In this document: in pieces, positions 1 to 9,235 of the stretch
Position numbering within the stretch: position 1 is the stretch's first letter
Layout of the letters: every line of letters begins with the position of its first letter
Assembly (NCBI GenBank): GCA_015065725.1
Contig: SVPV01000003.1
Coordinates: forward strand, 49,295-113,294
Source: Oscillospiraceae bacterium
GTDB lineage: Bacteria; Bacillota; Clostridia; Oscillospirales; Acutalibacteraceae
Reading direction: 5' to 3'
Length of the DNA: 64,000 nucleotides
Made by a program: the position numbers and the translations under genes
The notes under the pieces: model-generated
Database searches by the model: none
Told to the model about the DNA's origin: nothing
The model's input: only the letters and a program-made list of their open reading frames with translations

Positions 1-417
1 CTGACCACCGGACAAAGCCTTAGGTTTACGCTCAAGCAAATGTGTGATATCAAGGATGCGAGCAGCCTCTTCAACACGACGCTTAATTTCCTCTTTAGGA
101 GTTTTTCTTAATTTAAGACCGAAAGACATATTGTCGTAAACTGTCATATGGGGATAAAGAGCATAGTTCTGGAAAACCATTGCTATGTCACGGTCCTTAG
201 GAGTAACATCGTTAACCAAACGGTCGCCAATGTAGATTTCACCGTCAGAAATCTCCTCAAGACCTGCAATCATTCTTAAAGTTGTAGACTTACCGCAACC
301 GGAAGGACCTACAAGAATGATAAATTCTTTGTCTGCGATTTCAAGGTTGAAATCGGAAACTGCAACTACACCACCCTGATAACGTTTATACACGTTACGT
401 AATGATAAACTTGCCAT
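1..417 (-). CDS. ABC sugar transporter ATP-binding protein, MsmK/UgpC/MalK type (partial, N-terminal 139 residues)
   Basis: ATPase subunit of an ABC importer, of the type that energises several carbohydrate uptake systems from the cytoplasmic face. The window edge cuts the gene. The visible part starts [16 protein letters not shown], has a Walker A motif GPSGCGKST at about residues 38-46, the Q-loop in [14 protein letters not shown], and ends exactly at the ABC signature LSGGQ. Walker B and the C-terminal OB-like regulatory domain of the MalK class lie outside. The ATG at 415-417 follows a strong GGAGGT ribosome site. No permease genes are visible, which fits the stand-alone MsmK-type ATPases of Firmicutes (inference). 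Family call is firm; the transported sugar is unknown. Confidence 0.93.
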   Translation of the reverse strand, partial: MASLSLRNVYKRYQGGVVAVSDFNLEIADKEFIILVGPSGCGKSTTLRMIAGLEEISDGEIYIGDRLVNDVTPKDRDIAMVFQNYALYPHMTVYDNMSFGLKLRKTPKEEIKRRVEEAARILDITHLLERKPKALSGGQ

Positions 418-457
418 AAAAAGTGACCTCCTACAATATAGTTGAATTGACTACGTA

Positions 458-463
458 ATTATA
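458..463 (-). promoter_or_regulatory. Probable -10 box for the ABC ATPase gene
   Basis: A TATAAT hexamer on the minus strand lies about 40 bases before the ATPase start codon. No good -35 sits 16-18 bases upstream, so this is a weak call. Confidence 0.35.
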
Positions 464-542
464 ACACAACATATGGAAAATTGCTAGACAAATTTCCGCC
501 AATCTTCACAATGTAATTTTATTAAAACTACACAAACACATA

Positions 543-1247
543 CTAACAAAGTAATTCGACATCTTTTGATAAAATTTCAACACATTGACCAAAAAAGAGC
601 TCTTTAGGAAGCTTTAAGTGGCCAACCGACTCTCTATGAAGCGAATTTACCCCTAAATCAAACACTCCAAACATTCTTTTTATTTGGTGATATTTACCCT
701 CGGTAATTGTTATTCGTGCGACATTCTTTGAAACTCGACATAGCTCGGCCGGCTTGCATTTTGTACCATCAGCAAGCACTATTCCCTCTGAAAAGCGAGC
801 AATAATTTCGTCGTTAATATCACCGTCCAATTCGGCTAAATAACACTTAGGAATATTTGATTTTGGTGAAATAACTCTATGTGCAAACTCACCGTCATCG
901 GTAATTATTAAAAGACCTGTGGTATCCTTATCGAGTCGACCGACAGGAAATAAGCCCTGCCTTTTAAGATTAGGCGGAACCAAGTCAACAACGGTATGCC
1001 TGTTTTTATCATTAGATGCTGAAAGTACACCCGACGGCTTATTCATAAGTATATAGATATACTTCTTATAGGTAATAGCTTGTCCATTATGTGTGATTTT
1101 ATCAGCATTAGGGTTTATAATAAGCGAACGGTCACGTATAACCTCACCGTTTACCGTGACAGTTCCCTTTTTTATAGCCAAATGTGCTTCGTTTCTTGAA
1201 ACATTAAGTTGTGAAGAAATAAATTTATCTAACCTTAATTTTTCCAT
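543..1247 (-). CDS. RsuA/RluB-family rRNA pseudouridine synthase
   Basis: Converts a specific uridine of ribosomal RNA to pseudouridine. The 234-residue protein has an N-terminal S4 RNA-binding domain (about residues 1-50) and a synthase domain carrying GRLDKDTTG (residues 103-111), where D106 is the expected catalytic aspartate. The C-terminal KYHQIKRMF motif is also typical of the family. The reading frame extends further upstream, but the ATG at 1245-1247 is chosen because it follows GGTGA and gives the family's usual MEKLRLDKF start. The longer frame would overlap the upstream gene. Size fits RsuA-type 16S enzymes, but RluB/RluF-type specificity cannot be excluded. Confidence 0.93.
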   Translation of the reverse strand: MEKLRLDKFISSQLNVSRNEAHLAIKKGTVTVNGEVIRDRSLIINPNADKITHNGQAITYKKYIYILMNKPSGVLSASNDKNRHTVVDLVPPNLKRQGLFPVGRLDKDTTGLLIITDDGEFAHRVISPKSNIPKCYLAELDGDINDEIIARFSEGIVLADGTKCKPAELCRVSKNVARITITEGKYHQIKRMFGVFDLGVNSLHRESVGHLKLPKELFFGQCVEILSKDVELLC

Positions 1248-1260
1248 TATTTCACCAAAA

Positions 1261-1701
1261 TTATTCTTTTTTAACAAGCGGAAGCATATCACCGTCAATA
1301 CGAAGTGAGGATACATCACCGCCAACAATTAAACCATTATGTACTAAAAGATTTACAACCTTAAAATCTTCTGTATTATCAGAGATAACATTATAAGAAT
1401 AACAAATAACATTTTCACCGCGATATTTAGTAAGGTCGTACCCTGCTTTTAGTTGAACTTTATTATAGTTTTCGTAGACGTCCGAAAAACTGTACGGTAT
1501 AAACACCTGCTTTTCTGTCACTGAATCTTCGTCAACCGAAAAGCCCAGATTGCTTATAAAGTTAATTCTGTTTTTATGTGTATCGCCGTTCTTTTGTGTT
1601 ATTTGATAGCTTTTAAACTGTCCGAAAATTAAAATTGTTAATACGGTAGATAAAAGTAATAATGCCAAAACACGACGATTTAATATACAATAAATTCTCA
1701 C
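1261..1701 (-). CDS. Membrane-anchored DUF4830-like protein
   Basis: A 146-residue protein of unknown function. It has a short basic N-terminus, one hydrophobic segment (about residues 9-27) that should anchor it in the membrane, and an extracytoplasmic domain. The C-terminal pattern LLVHNGLIVGGDVSS resembles the end of the DUF4830 family found in Clostridia (from memory of the family, not a search). The frame begins with GTG at 1699-1701, and no later start would keep the membrane segment. It sits 13 bases upstream of the pseudouridine synthase and is probably cotranscribed with it. Confidence 0.75.
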   Translation of the reverse strand: MRIYCILNRRVLALLLLSTVLTILIFGQFKSYQITQKNGDTHKNRINFISNLGFSVDEDSVTEKQVFIPYSFSDVYENYNKVQLKAGYDLTKYRGENVICYSYNVISDNTEDFKVVNLLVHNGLIVGGDVSSLRIDGDMLPLVKKE

Positions 1702-1741
1702 AAACTCACATCCAATTAAGAATATGAGTAAAATTCACCTA

Positions 1742-2212
1742 TTATTCCTCTAACAAACAAACAGCGTGAGCAGATATACCGAGTTTTTTACCTGTAAAGC
1801 CCAAACCCTCTTCGGTGGTAGCTTTAATGTTAACACGAGAAATATCAATTTTTAAGTCTTCGGATATATTTTTTGCCATTTGTTCAATATATGGTGCCAG
1901 CTTTGGTGCTTGAGCAATTACTGTAACATCTATATTGCTGATTTTATATCCCTTTGCAGTAATCTTTTTTAAAACATTACGTAATAAAATTCTACTGTCA
2001 ATATTTTTAAAATTCACATCAGTATCGGGAAAGTGTCTTCCGATATCACCAAGACCTGCGGCACCTAAAAGTGCATCGCAAATAGCATGCAACAGAACGT
2101 CTGCATCAGAATGACCAAGCAAACCAGTGGTATGCGGAATATTAACACCGCCTATGATAAGCGGTCTACCCTCCACTAGTTTATGAACATCATAACCATG
2201 ACCTATACGCAT
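1742..2212 (-). CDS. ispF: 2-C-methyl-D-erythritol 2,4-cyclodiphosphate synthase
   Basis: Fifth step of the MEP isoprenoid pathway: cyclises CDP-methylerythritol 2-phosphate to MEcPP with release of CMP. The 156-residue protein has the metal ligands D8 and H10 in GYDVHK and H42 in [10 protein letters not shown], plus the C-terminal [11 protein letters not shown] motif. It is the normal family length. The ATG at 2210-2212 is chosen over an upstream in-frame start because a GGAGGGTGA ribosome site lies inside the end of ispD just before it. ispD stops one base before ispF starts, so the pair is translationally coupled. Confidence 0.97.
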   Translation of the reverse strand: MRIGHGYDVHKLVEGRPLIIGGVNIPHTTGLLGHSDADVLLHAICDALLGAAGLGDIGRHFPDTDVNFKNIDSRILLRNVLKKITAKGYKISNIDVTVIAQAPKLAPYIEQMAKNISEDLKIDISRVNIKATTEEGLGFTGKKLGISAHAVCLLEE

Positions 2213-2213
2213 A

Positions 2214-2948
2214 TTATTCACCCTCCAAGATAGCACGAGCAACAACAATATCCTCAGGCGTTGTGATTTTTATGTTTTTATAGTCACCCATAACAATCTT
2301 AACATTATAGCCACCCGCTTCCATAACAGAGGCATCGTCTGTTATGAAATTCTTATCGGCAATTTTCTCAGCGGCAGCTTTATATTTTTTAACATCTACA
2401 CCTTGAGGTGTTTGTGCCGAGAAAAGAGTGTTTCTATCGGGCGTTTCTCTAACATTACCGTTTTCATTTGCGATTTTAACAGTATCCTTTACATGCACAG
2501 CACAAACTGCGGCATCATAATTTTGAAGTGCTGCACATACGTTACCTATAACTTTATTATCTACAAAAGGACGGGCACCGTCGTGAATTAAAACCTTTTC
2601 ATCAGCAACATCTAGCTTTTCAATGCCGTTTAAAACCGAAGAAAATCTATTAGCACCGCCAACTGTAATATCAGTAAGTTTTGTGATTTTATATTCAATA
2701 GAAAGTCTTTCCATCTCTAAAACATTTTCTTCACTTGTAACAAGAATGATTTTAGAAATTAGCGGTGATTTTTCAAATGCCATTAGCGTTTTTACTACAA
2801 GCGGCATACCGCCAAAATCCAAAAACAGTTTATTTATGCCTTTCATTCGGCTAGAACTGCCCGCCGCAACTACAATAACAGGCAATTTATTATTTTCAAA
2901 ACATTCAGTGCTGAACTGGAGTTCAAATTCGGTTTTTATCATATACAT
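2214..2948 (-). CDS. ispD: 2-C-methyl-D-erythritol 4-phosphate cytidylyltransferase
   Basis: Third step of the MEP pathway: joins MEP and CTP to give CDP-methylerythritol. The nucleotide-binding motif [10 protein letters not shown] lies at residues 26-35 and HDGARPFV further on. Compared with usual family members there is an N-terminal extension of about 18-20 residues. The start is either ATG at 2946-2948 or the ATG two codons later; the ribosome site (GGAATGGA) is weak. A strong intrinsic terminator for the upstream gene ends only about 9 bases before this start, so ispDF must rely on readthrough or an unseen promoter. Confidence 0.95.
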   Translation of the reverse strand: MYMIKTEFELQFSTECFENNKLPVIVVAAGSSSRMKGINKLFLDFGGMPLVVKTLMAFEKSPLISKIILVTSEENVLEMERLSIEYKITKLTDITVGGANRFSSVLNGIEKLDVADEKVLIHDGARPFVDNKVIGNVCAALQNYDAAVCAVHVKDTVKIANENGNVRETPDRNTLFSAQTPQGVDVKKYKAAAEKIADKNFITDDASVMEAGGYNVKIVMGDYKNIKITTPEDIVVARAILEGE

Positions 2949-2956
2949 TCCATTCC

Positions 2957-2994
2957 AAAAAAAGACCGCATATCCACAGTGGATTTGCGGTCTT
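2957..2994 (-). terminator. Rho-independent terminator after the Cys/Asp-rich gene, directly before ispD
   Basis: The outer stem pairs 2962-2970 with 2986-2994 and continues inward through 2972-2977 and 2979-2984. It is followed on the minus strand by a run of seven T. It lies between the Cys-rich gene and ispD. Confidence 0.85.
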
Positions 2995-3007
2995 AAAATT
3001 TTAAAAA

Positions 3008-3454
3008 TTATTCTTCTTCACAATCGCAGCAACCGCAATCACAATCTTCATCATCACAGCAGCAGTCAAAATCAAACTCTAAATTTGTGCCGCAGTTAGG
3101 ACAGTTGATGCCTTCTTCAGCGAGCATATCTTCATCAAGATAAATAATATCGTGACAAGCAGGACATTCAACCTCATAAACCTCGTCTTCACAGCAATCA
3201 CAATCACAGTCATCGTCATCACAATCACAGCAATCTTTGTATATAATATCTTCTAAAGAAGAAAGGTCCTCGTCTACTGCATCAATTTGTTCAGACATAT
3301 CATCGCAAGCGTCCTCAATGTCGCATATTTCATCAGTAATGTCACCAAGAAGGTCTATAATAGCAGCAATGATTTTTCCCTCATTAGATTCGCTATCAAG
3401 CTTCATACCCTTAGCAAGACCTTTAATGTAAGCAACCTTTTCACAAATATCCAT
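3008..3454 (-). CDS. Cys/Asp-rich zinc-ribbon protein, CD1247-like N-terminal domain
   Basis: A 148-residue acidic protein of unknown function. The N-terminal part (about 1-70, MDICEKVAYIKGLAKGM) is helical and matches my memory of the conserved clostridial CD1247-type domain. The C-terminal half holds a zinc ribbon (CPACH ... CPNCG) flanked on both sides by tracts made almost only of Cys and Asp/Glu. I count 22 cysteines in 148 residues, like a metallothionein. The ATG at 3452-3454 follows GGAG and removes an unlikely 23-residue upstream extension. It is a single gene between two terminators. Metal binding is inference. Confidence 0.85.
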   Translation of the reverse strand: MDICEKVAYIKGLAKGMKLDSESNEGKIIAAIIDLLGDITDEICDIEDACDDMSEQIDAVDEDLSSLEDIIYKDCCDCDDDDCDCDCCEDEVYEVECPACHDIIYLDEDMLAEEGINCPNCGTNLEFDFDCCCDDEDCDCGCCDCEEE

Positions 3455-3488
3455 AATAATACTCCATTCTGCTGTCAATCTAATACAC

Positions 3489-3521
3489 AAAAAAGGACAA
3501 AAGGGCAGCAACGATTTGTCC
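3489..3521 (-). terminator. Probable terminator after efp
   Basis: A 7-bp stem (3495-3501 with 3515-3521), a 13-base loop, and six T on the minus strand follow efp. The stem is short, so moderate confidence. Confidence 0.55.
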
Positions 3522-3566
3522 AATATGAAATTTATGCAAGCGGTAGATACGCATTACATATAAGAT

Positions 3567-4124
3567 TTACGCACGCTCCATATATTCGCCTGTACGAGTG
3601 TCAATACGAATCATATCACCCTCATCAATGAAAAGAGGAACGCGGATTTCGCAACCTGTTTCAAGTGTAGCGGGTTTTGTAGCGTTTGTAGCGGTGTCGC
3701 CCTTGAAACCTGGGTCGGTTTGTGTAACCTGAAGTTCAACAAATGTTGGCGGCTCTACACCGAAAACCTTGCCCTTATATGATAAAATCTTACAAACCAT
3801 ATTTTCCTTTACGAACTTGAAGTTGTCACCAAGTTCAGAAGAATTAATCGGAACAAGCTCATAAGTTTCTTGGTCCATAAAGTAATAGAGGTCACCGTCA
3901 TTATAAGAATACTCCATATCCTTACGCTCAACAAAAGCGGTCGGGAATTTTGCGGTAGGATTGTAACTCTTTTCAATTACAGAACCTGTAATTACATTCT
4001 TAGTTTTTGTTCTAACAAAAGCAGCACCTTTACCGGGTTTTACATGCTGAAATTCAACAACCTGTAAAACGTTGCCGTCCTCTTCAAAGGTAACGCCATT
4101 TCTAAAATCTCCGGCACTAATCAT
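3567..4124 (-). CDS. efp: Elongation factor P
   Basis: Binds stalled ribosomes and promotes peptide bond formation at proline stretches. The 185-residue protein has the three-domain EF-P length. Its loop lysine is K32 in the sequence [13 protein letters not shown], the position that is modified in some bacteria. The ATG at 4122-4124 has a GGAGGAAG ribosome site; an ORF start five codons upstream is unlikely. It has its own near-consensus promoter (4169-4197) separate from tyrS upstream. Confidence 0.98.
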   Translation of the reverse strand: MISAGDFRNGVTFEEDGNVLQVVEFQHVKPGKGAAFVRTKTKNVITGSVIEKSYNPTAKFPTAFVERKDMEYSYNDGDLYYFMDQETYELVPINSSELGDNFKFVKENMVCKILSYKGKVFGVEPPTFVELQVTQTDPGFKGDTATNATKPATLETGCEIRVPLFIDEGDMIRIDTRTGEYMERA

Positions 4125-4168
4125 ATTATCTTCCTCCAAAATAATTTTAAACTGTTATTTACTAAAAA

Positions 4169-4197
4169 ATTATAAAGCTTTTCTCCTAATTTGTCAA
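4169..4197 (-). promoter_or_regulatory. Sigma-A promoter for efp
   Basis: Perfect TTGACA (4192-4197), 17-base spacer, perfect TATAAT (4169-4174), about 45 bases before the efp start codon. Confidence 0.85.
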
Positions 4198-4214
4198 GGA
4201 TTGGTTTATACAAA

Positions 4215-5438
4215 TCAGCCAATAACAAACTTATGGAAAACTTTTTTGCCCTTTTTAACAATTACATCATCGCTAAATTGTGATTTTTCAATACTAAATG
4301 AAGCATCAGTAACCTTTTGGTCGTTAACAGATACACCGCCCTGTTGTACAAGTCGGCGTGCTTCACCGTTAGAAGATGAAAGACCGCCTTTAACCATAAG
4401 ACCTAAGAGACCGATTTTGCCGTCAGTAAAATCATCATCACCAAGTGTTGTGGTAGGCATATTTTCGTGATTTCCACCGCCTGCAAATATAGCTTTTGCT
4501 GCAGCTTGTGCTTTTAGAGCCTCTTCCTCACCGTGAACGAGTTTAGTAAGCTCATAAGCCAAAATTTCTTTCGCAGTATTAAGCTGACTTCCTTCCCAGG
4601 AATCCATTTCATCAATCTGCTCAAGCGGTAAGAATGTTAACATACGAATACATTTAAGAACATCATTATCGCCAACATTTCTCCAATACTGATAAAAATC
4701 GTAAGGAGATGTTTTCTTTGGGTCAAGCCAAACAGCACCGTTAGCGGTTTTACCCATTTTTTTACCCTCAGAATTCATAAGCAAGGTAATTGTCATTGCA
4801 TATGCATCTTTACCCAATTTTCTTCTAATAAGCTCGGTACCGCCAAGCATATTAGACCATTGGTCATCGCCGCCAAATTGCATATTACAGTTATAATGCT
4901 TAAACAAATGATAGAAGTCATAGCTTTGCATTATCATATAGTTGAACTCAAGGAAGCTTAATCCCTTTTCCATACGCTGTTTATAGCACTCAGCACGAAG
5001 CATATTATTAACCGAGAAGCAGGCACCGACATCGCGTAACATCTCTATATAATTTAGACCTAAAAGCCAGTCGGCATTGTTAACCATAAGTGCCTTATCT
5101 TCACCGAATTCAATAAAACGGCTCATTTGCTCCTTAAAGCAATCACAGTTATGCTGAATTTGTTCAGGCGTCATCATAGAACGCATATCACTTCTACCAG
5201 ACGGGTCGCCTATATAGCCTGTACCGCCGCCAATTAAAGCAATTGGCTTATTACCTGCCATCTGCAGTCTTTTCATAAGGCAAAGTGCCATAAAATGACC
5301 CACATGAAGACTATCGGCAGTTGGGTCGAAGCCAATATAGAAAACAGCCTTGCCGTTATTAACAAGCTCCTTTATCTCGTCCTCATCGGTAACCTGTGCT
5401 ATAAGTCCACGGGCTACAAGCTCATCATAAATTGTCAT
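4215..5438 (-). CDS. tyrS: Tyrosyl-tRNA synthetase
   Basis: Charges tRNA-Tyr with tyrosine. The 407-residue class I enzyme has the HIGH-type motif HVGH at residues 45-48, the KMSKS-type motif KMGKT at 227-231, and a C-terminal S4 RNA-binding domain (GEARRLVQQGGVSVN). Its ATG overlaps the recN stop codon in an ATGA junction, so it is the last gene of the nusB-recN operon. No T-box leader is present, as expected for an internal operon gene. Confidence 0.98.
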   Translation of the reverse strand: MTIYDELVARGLIAQVTDEDEIKELVNNGKAVFYIGFDPTADSLHVGHFMALCLMKRLQMAGNKPIALIGGGTGYIGDPSGRSDMRSMMTPEQIQHNCDCFKEQMSRFIEFGEDKALMVNNADWLLGLNYIEMLRDVGACFSVNNMLRAECYKQRMEKGLSFLEFNYMIMQSYDFYHLFKHYNCNMQFGGDDQWSNMLGGTELIRRKLGKDAYAMTITLLMNSEGKKMGKTANGAVWLDPKKTSPYDFYQYWRNVGDNDVLKCIRMLTFLPLEQIDEMDSWEGSQLNTAKEILAYELTKLVHGEEEALKAQAAAKAIFAGGGNHENMPTTTLGDDDFTDGKIGLLGLMVKGGLSSSNGEARRLVQQGGVSVNDQKVTDASFSIEKSQFSDDVIVKKGKKVFHKFVIG

Positions 5439-7099
5439 ACATTTGTACTCCTATCTAAAAGTTCTTTTGCTGAATTATATAAATTATCGGTGATTTCTCC
5501 GCCCGACATAATTCTTGCGATTTCTTTAATTCTATCTTCATAATTTAGCTGGCTAACTTTAGTATATACCCTACCGTTTTCGGTGTTCTTTTGTATAAGC
5601 AAATGATTGTCAGCAAAAGCGGCTATTTGTGCTAAGTGGGTTACACAAAGTACCTGACGGTTTTTAGACACCTTTTTAAGCTGTGTGGCAACCTTTGAGG
5701 CGGCATATCCGCTTATACCGGTATCAATCTCATCAAAAACAAGTGTACCAATTTGGTCTTCATCGGAAAGCACGCTTTTAATACCAAGCATAACTCGGGA
5801 CAACTCACCGCCTGATGCAATTTTATGTAACGGTTTTACCGTTTCGCCCAAGTTTGTGCTTATTAAAAACTCGATTTCATCACAACCGTTTTTAGTGTAT
5901 CTTCCCTTTTTGATATCAACCGAAAATATAACATCGGGCATATCAAGATAGGTTAGAATACTTGTAACGTCTTTTTGGAATTTTATTGCAGCATCCGTAC
6001 GTTTAGTAGTAAGTACCTCTGCCTTTTTCACAAGACGTTCGGTAGCTAAATCAAGCTCGACAGAAAGCTTTTCAATTTTTTCGTCAGAAAGCTCAATATC
6101 TTTGAGTTCAGATTTAGCTTTTTCAAGGAAATCAAGCATTTTTTCTTCGGTGTCGCCGTATTTTAGCATAAGTCGGCGAAGCATGTCAAGTCTTTCGCTG
6201 ATAATATCAATATCATCAGCCGAAAAATCGTTGTTTAGAGCGAAATTTTTTATATTTTCAGCTACATCTCTAATAGAAAAAACAGTTTCGGAAAGCTTAG
6301 CACTATCCGATTTAAGTACATCTATTTCAAGAGAATTTAAAAGCTTGTCCACCTCAAGCAACTTGTCAACAATTCCATTATTGTCATTGTCCCCAGAAAG
6401 TAACGCTTGTATTTTTGAAATTGTATTTGCATTTTTCTCGTGGCTTTCGGCAAGCTTAAGTCTTTCTTTAAGTAAATCAATTTCACCAAGCTTTATATTT
6501 GCAGACTCTAGCTCATTAATTTGATATTTTAAAAGGTCAATTTTTCGTGCCTTTTCATCCTCGTCAGTTTCAAGAGCAGCCAATTCTTTTCTAATAGAAT
6601 TAAGGTGCTTGAATTCTGCATAATAATCCGAAATTTCATCATTTAACTGTGCTACAGCATCAATATACCCACAATGTTTTTGTGGATTTAGAAGATTTTG
6701 ATTGTCGTGCTGTCCGTGAATATTTAAAAGTGACTGTCCAATTTCACGCAAAACGCCGACAGTTGCAGGCCTTCCGCCGATTTTAACATTACTTCCGCTA
6801 TGCGTAAGGGTTCTGCGAATTAGTAGTTTGCCCTCTTCGTCAGCCTGAAAGCCGTTTTCAGAAAGTACGGACAGTGCATTATTATCCAAATCACAAAAAA
6901 CCGCCGAAACCTCTGCTTTATCGGCACCCTCACGTATTAATTCCTTTGAGGTGCGTTCACCCAAAACAGCGTTTATAGAATCTATAATTATTGACTTACC
7001 GGCACCTGTTTCACCCGTAAGCACGTTCATACCATAACCCAGTTCAATATCGGCTTTTTCAATTACGGCGATATTTTCAATATGCAAAAATTGCAGCAT
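5435..7099 (-). CDS. recN: DNA repair protein RecN
   Basis: SMC-like ATPase used early in double-strand break repair. The 554-residue protein has Walker A GETGAGKS (29-36), a long central coiled coil rich in Lys/Glu/Leu, and a C-terminal head with the signature ASGGELSRVMLGIK and Walker B TLVFDEIDTGISG. Its ATG overlaps the argR stop by one base (TAATG). The argR-recN order matches Bacillus and Clostridium, but the next gene is tyrS rather than spoIVB. Confidence 0.98.
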   Translation of the reverse strand: MLQFLHIENIAVIEKADIELGYGMNVLTGETGAGKSIIIDSINAVLGERTSKELIREGADKAEVSAVFCDLDNNALSVLSENGFQADEEGKLLIRRTLTHSGSNVKIGGRPATVGVLREIGQSLLNIHGQHDNQNLLNPQKHCGYIDAVAQLNDEISDYYAEFKHLNSIRKELAALETDEDEKARKIDLLKYQINELESANIKLGEIDLLKERLKLAESHEKNANTISKIQALLSGDNDNNGIVDKLLEVDKLLNSLEIDVLKSDSAKLSETVFSIRDVAENIKNFALNNDFSADDIDIISERLDMLRRLMLKYGDTEEKMLDFLEKAKSELKDIELSDEKIEKLSVELDLATERLVKKAEVLTTKRTDAAIKFQKDVTSILTYLDMPDVIFSVDIKKGRYTKNGCDEIEFLISTNLGETVKPLHKIASGGELSRVMLGIKSVLSDEDQIGTLVFDEIDTGISGYAASKVATQLKKVSKNRQVLCVTHLAQIAAFADNHLLIQKNTENGRVYTKVSQLNYEDRIKEIARIMSGGEITDNLYNSAKELLDRSTNV

Positions 7100-7563
7100 T
7101 ATATCACGCCACCCGAAAGTTTTTTAATTTTCTCGGTTAGTTCTACCGATTCGTTTTCACTTCTAGTGACAATAAAAATCGTATCATCACCTGCAAGTGA
7201 GCCTAACATTCTATCCGCAAAAAGAGTATCAACTGCCACACAAACGCTTGAAGCCATACCTGTGTAGCATTTAATTACAACATTATTAATCGCATAATCA
7301 ACATTCTTTACAGAATTCGCAATAATCTCGCGATAATGATTATACGGCTGCTCACTTACAGTTGCATTTTCATTGCTAATATAACGATAATTACCCTCAG
7401 AATCGTGTCCCTTTACCAAACGAAGCTCTTTAATATCACGCGAAACTGTAGATTGAGTTACCTCAAAGCCTGCATTTATAAGAGCTTCCTGTAATTCGCC
7501 TTGGGTAATAATTACATTTTTAGATATTAAATCAAGAATCTTATGTTGACGCTTATTTTTCAA
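7099..7563 (-). CDS. argR: Arginine repressor
   Basis: Hexameric regulator that uses arginine as corepressor for arginine metabolism genes. The 154-residue protein has an N-terminal winged HTH (TQGELQEALINAGFEVTQST) and a C-terminal arginine-binding domain ending near GDDTIFIVTRS. I choose a TTG start at 7561-7563: AAGGAG lies 8 bases before it and the protein then begins MKNKRQHKIL, as in relatives. An in-frame GTG three codons upstream abuts the ribosome site. It overlaps the end of nadK by 11 bases. Confidence 0.95.
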   Translation of the reverse strand: MKNKRQHKILDLISKNVIITQGELQEALINAGFEVTQSTVSRDIKELRLVKGHDSEGNYRYISNENATVSEQPYNHYREIIANSVKNVDYAINNVVIKCYTGMASSVCVAVDTLFADRMLGSLAGDDTIFIVTRSENESVELTEKIKKLSGGVI

Positions 7564-8410
7564 AACCGCCACTCCTTACATCCGAAAATTTTGCCGAAAG
7601 AGTTTTATAGAAAGAACGGTCATTAATTCTTAAAAGCTGTACAGCTTTAGGAGATTTTGTTATAAAAATTTCAGTATATGGCTTTATATTAGCCGATTTT
7701 CTACCATCAACCGACAGGAAAATATCACTTTTTTTCTTTGAAAAAGCTTTAATTTTTACGGTACGCTCTGCTGAAAGTAAAATAGGTTTAGCAGAAAGTG
7801 AATGTGAACAAATAGGTGTAATACACATATTTTCTGTTGTGGGATCGATTATAGGACCGCCTGCCGACATTGAGTATGCTGTTGAGCCTGTTGGTGTTGA
7901 AACAATAAGTCCGTCAGCACGGTAATTAATGCTATCACCCTCAACAAAAGCCGCAATATCTATAATTCGTGCTATAAATCCGCTTGTAATCACAACCTCG
8001 TTAAGTGCAGTAAACTCATTTATAGTTTTACCGTTTTCACAGACTTTAACGTCAAGCATCATTCGTTTTTCAAGACTGTATTCACCATTTTTTAGTTTGG
8101 ACAGCAGTTTATATTCATTCTGCTCAATATTCGCAAGATATCCCATTCTACCTGCATTTATGCCTAAAACAGGCTTACCGTATAAAGCAGCACGCTTTGC
8201 GTATCGAATAATAGTACCGTCACCACCTACGGTAATAAGGAAATCAGCTAAACTATAAAGTTCTTCTTCTGGTGCATGCATATAGTCGGCACAACAAATA
8301 TTATCCGGTAAATAAGCGGTAATACCCTCATTTTTTAGAAAGGCACCGATTTTTTCCACCATATCAGCCGCACCGCGTTTGTCAAGATTTGGCAAAACAG
8401 CTACTACCAT
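7553..8410 (-). CDS. nadK: NAD kinase
   Basis: Phosphorylates NAD to NADP. The 285-residue protein has the family GGDGT motif (62-66), ALNEVVI in the middle, and the glycine-rich DGLIVSTPTGSTAYSMSAGGP segment spread over about residues 165-185. ATG at 8408-8410 follows AAAGGAG. It lies between tlyA and argR, the standard clostridial order. Confidence 0.97.
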   Translation of the reverse strand: MVVAVLPNLDKRGAADMVEKIGAFLKNEGITAYLPDNICCADYMHAPEEELYSLADFLITVGGDGTIIRYAKRAALYGKPVLGINAGRMGYLANIEQNEYKLLSKLKNGEYSLEKRMMLDVKVCENGKTINEFTALNEVVITSGFIARIIDIAAFVEGDSINYRADGLIVSTPTGSTAYSMSAGGPIIDPTTENMCITPICSHSLSAKPILLSAERTVKIKAFSKKKSDIFLSVDGRKSANIKPYTEIFITKSPKAVQLLRINDRSFYKTLSAKFSDVRSGGFEK

Positions 8411-8413
8411 AAA

Positions 8414-9223
8414 TTACTCCTTTAAACTATTATATGAAGCCTCAACAATTTCCTCTGCTGATTTAGAACAAAGTAATTGAGGTGAATCGTTTTTTTCAAT
8501 ATAACATAAATATTCAATATTTCCCTCCGGACCTTTTATTGGAGAAAAATCAAGATCTATAACCGAAAATCCACTAGACAATGCTAAAGAAATTATTTTT
8601 TCAATAACTTCTATGTGAACTGCTCGGTCACGGACAACGCCTTTTTTACCAACCTTTTCCTTGCCTGCTTCAAACTGCGGTTTAATTAAGCAAACCGACC
8701 TACCGCCCGATTTTAAAAGCGTATGCATTACGGGTAAAATATGTGAAAGAGATATAAAGGAAACGTCTACAGATGCAAAGTCAAGCGGTTCGGTTACCTG
8801 TTCGTTTGTAACGTAGCGGAAATTAGTACGCTCTAGATTCACAACACGCTCATCACTTCTAAGCTTCCAAGCAAGCTGACCGTAACCTACGTCTATTGCA
8901 AAAACCTTTTTTGCACCGTTTTGTAGCATACAGTCGGTAAAACCGCCCGTAGAAGCACCGATATCAGCACAAACAGCATCTTTAAGGTCAAGTGAAAAAG
9001 AGGCAACCGCCTTTTCAAGCTTCAGTCCTCCCCTGCTTACATACTTAAGCGAAGAACCTCTAACCTCAAGTACATCATCGGGTTTTAAAACATACCCTGC
9101 TTTATCAGATTTTTGATTATTAACATATACAATGCCTGCCATAATCATTGCTTTTGCTTTCTCACGGCTTTCGGCATAACCCGCTTCAAAAACAGCGGTG
9201 TCTAATCTTCTTTTTTCTGCCAT
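8414..9223 (-). CDS. tlyA: TlyA-family rRNA 2'-O-methyltransferase
   Basis: The 269-residue protein joins an N-terminal S4 RNA-binding domain (about 1-65) to an FtsJ/RrmJ-type SAM methyltransferase domain with the SAM-binding loop ADIGASTGGFTDCML around residues 85-100. Relatives methylate 16S and 23S rRNA at cytidine 2'-O. This member is the YqxC-like firmicute form next to dxs. Ribosome site GGGAAG precedes the ATG at 9221-9223. Methylation targets are inferred from the family. Confidence 0.93.
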   Translation of the reverse strand: MAEKRRLDTAVFEAGYAESREKAKAMIMAGIVYVNNQKSDKAGYVLKPDDVLEVRGSSLKYVSRGGLKLEKAVASFSLDLKDAVCADIGASTGGFTDCMLQNGAKKVFAIDVGYGQLAWKLRSDERVVNLERTNFRYVTNEQVTEPLDFASVDVSFISLSHILPVMHTLLKSGGRSVCLIKPQFEAGKEKVGKKGVVRDRAVHIEVIEKIISLALSSGFSVIDLDFSPIKGPEGNIEYLCYIEKNDSPQLLCSKSAEEIVEASYNSLKE

Positions 9224-9235
9224 AAACTTCCCTTA

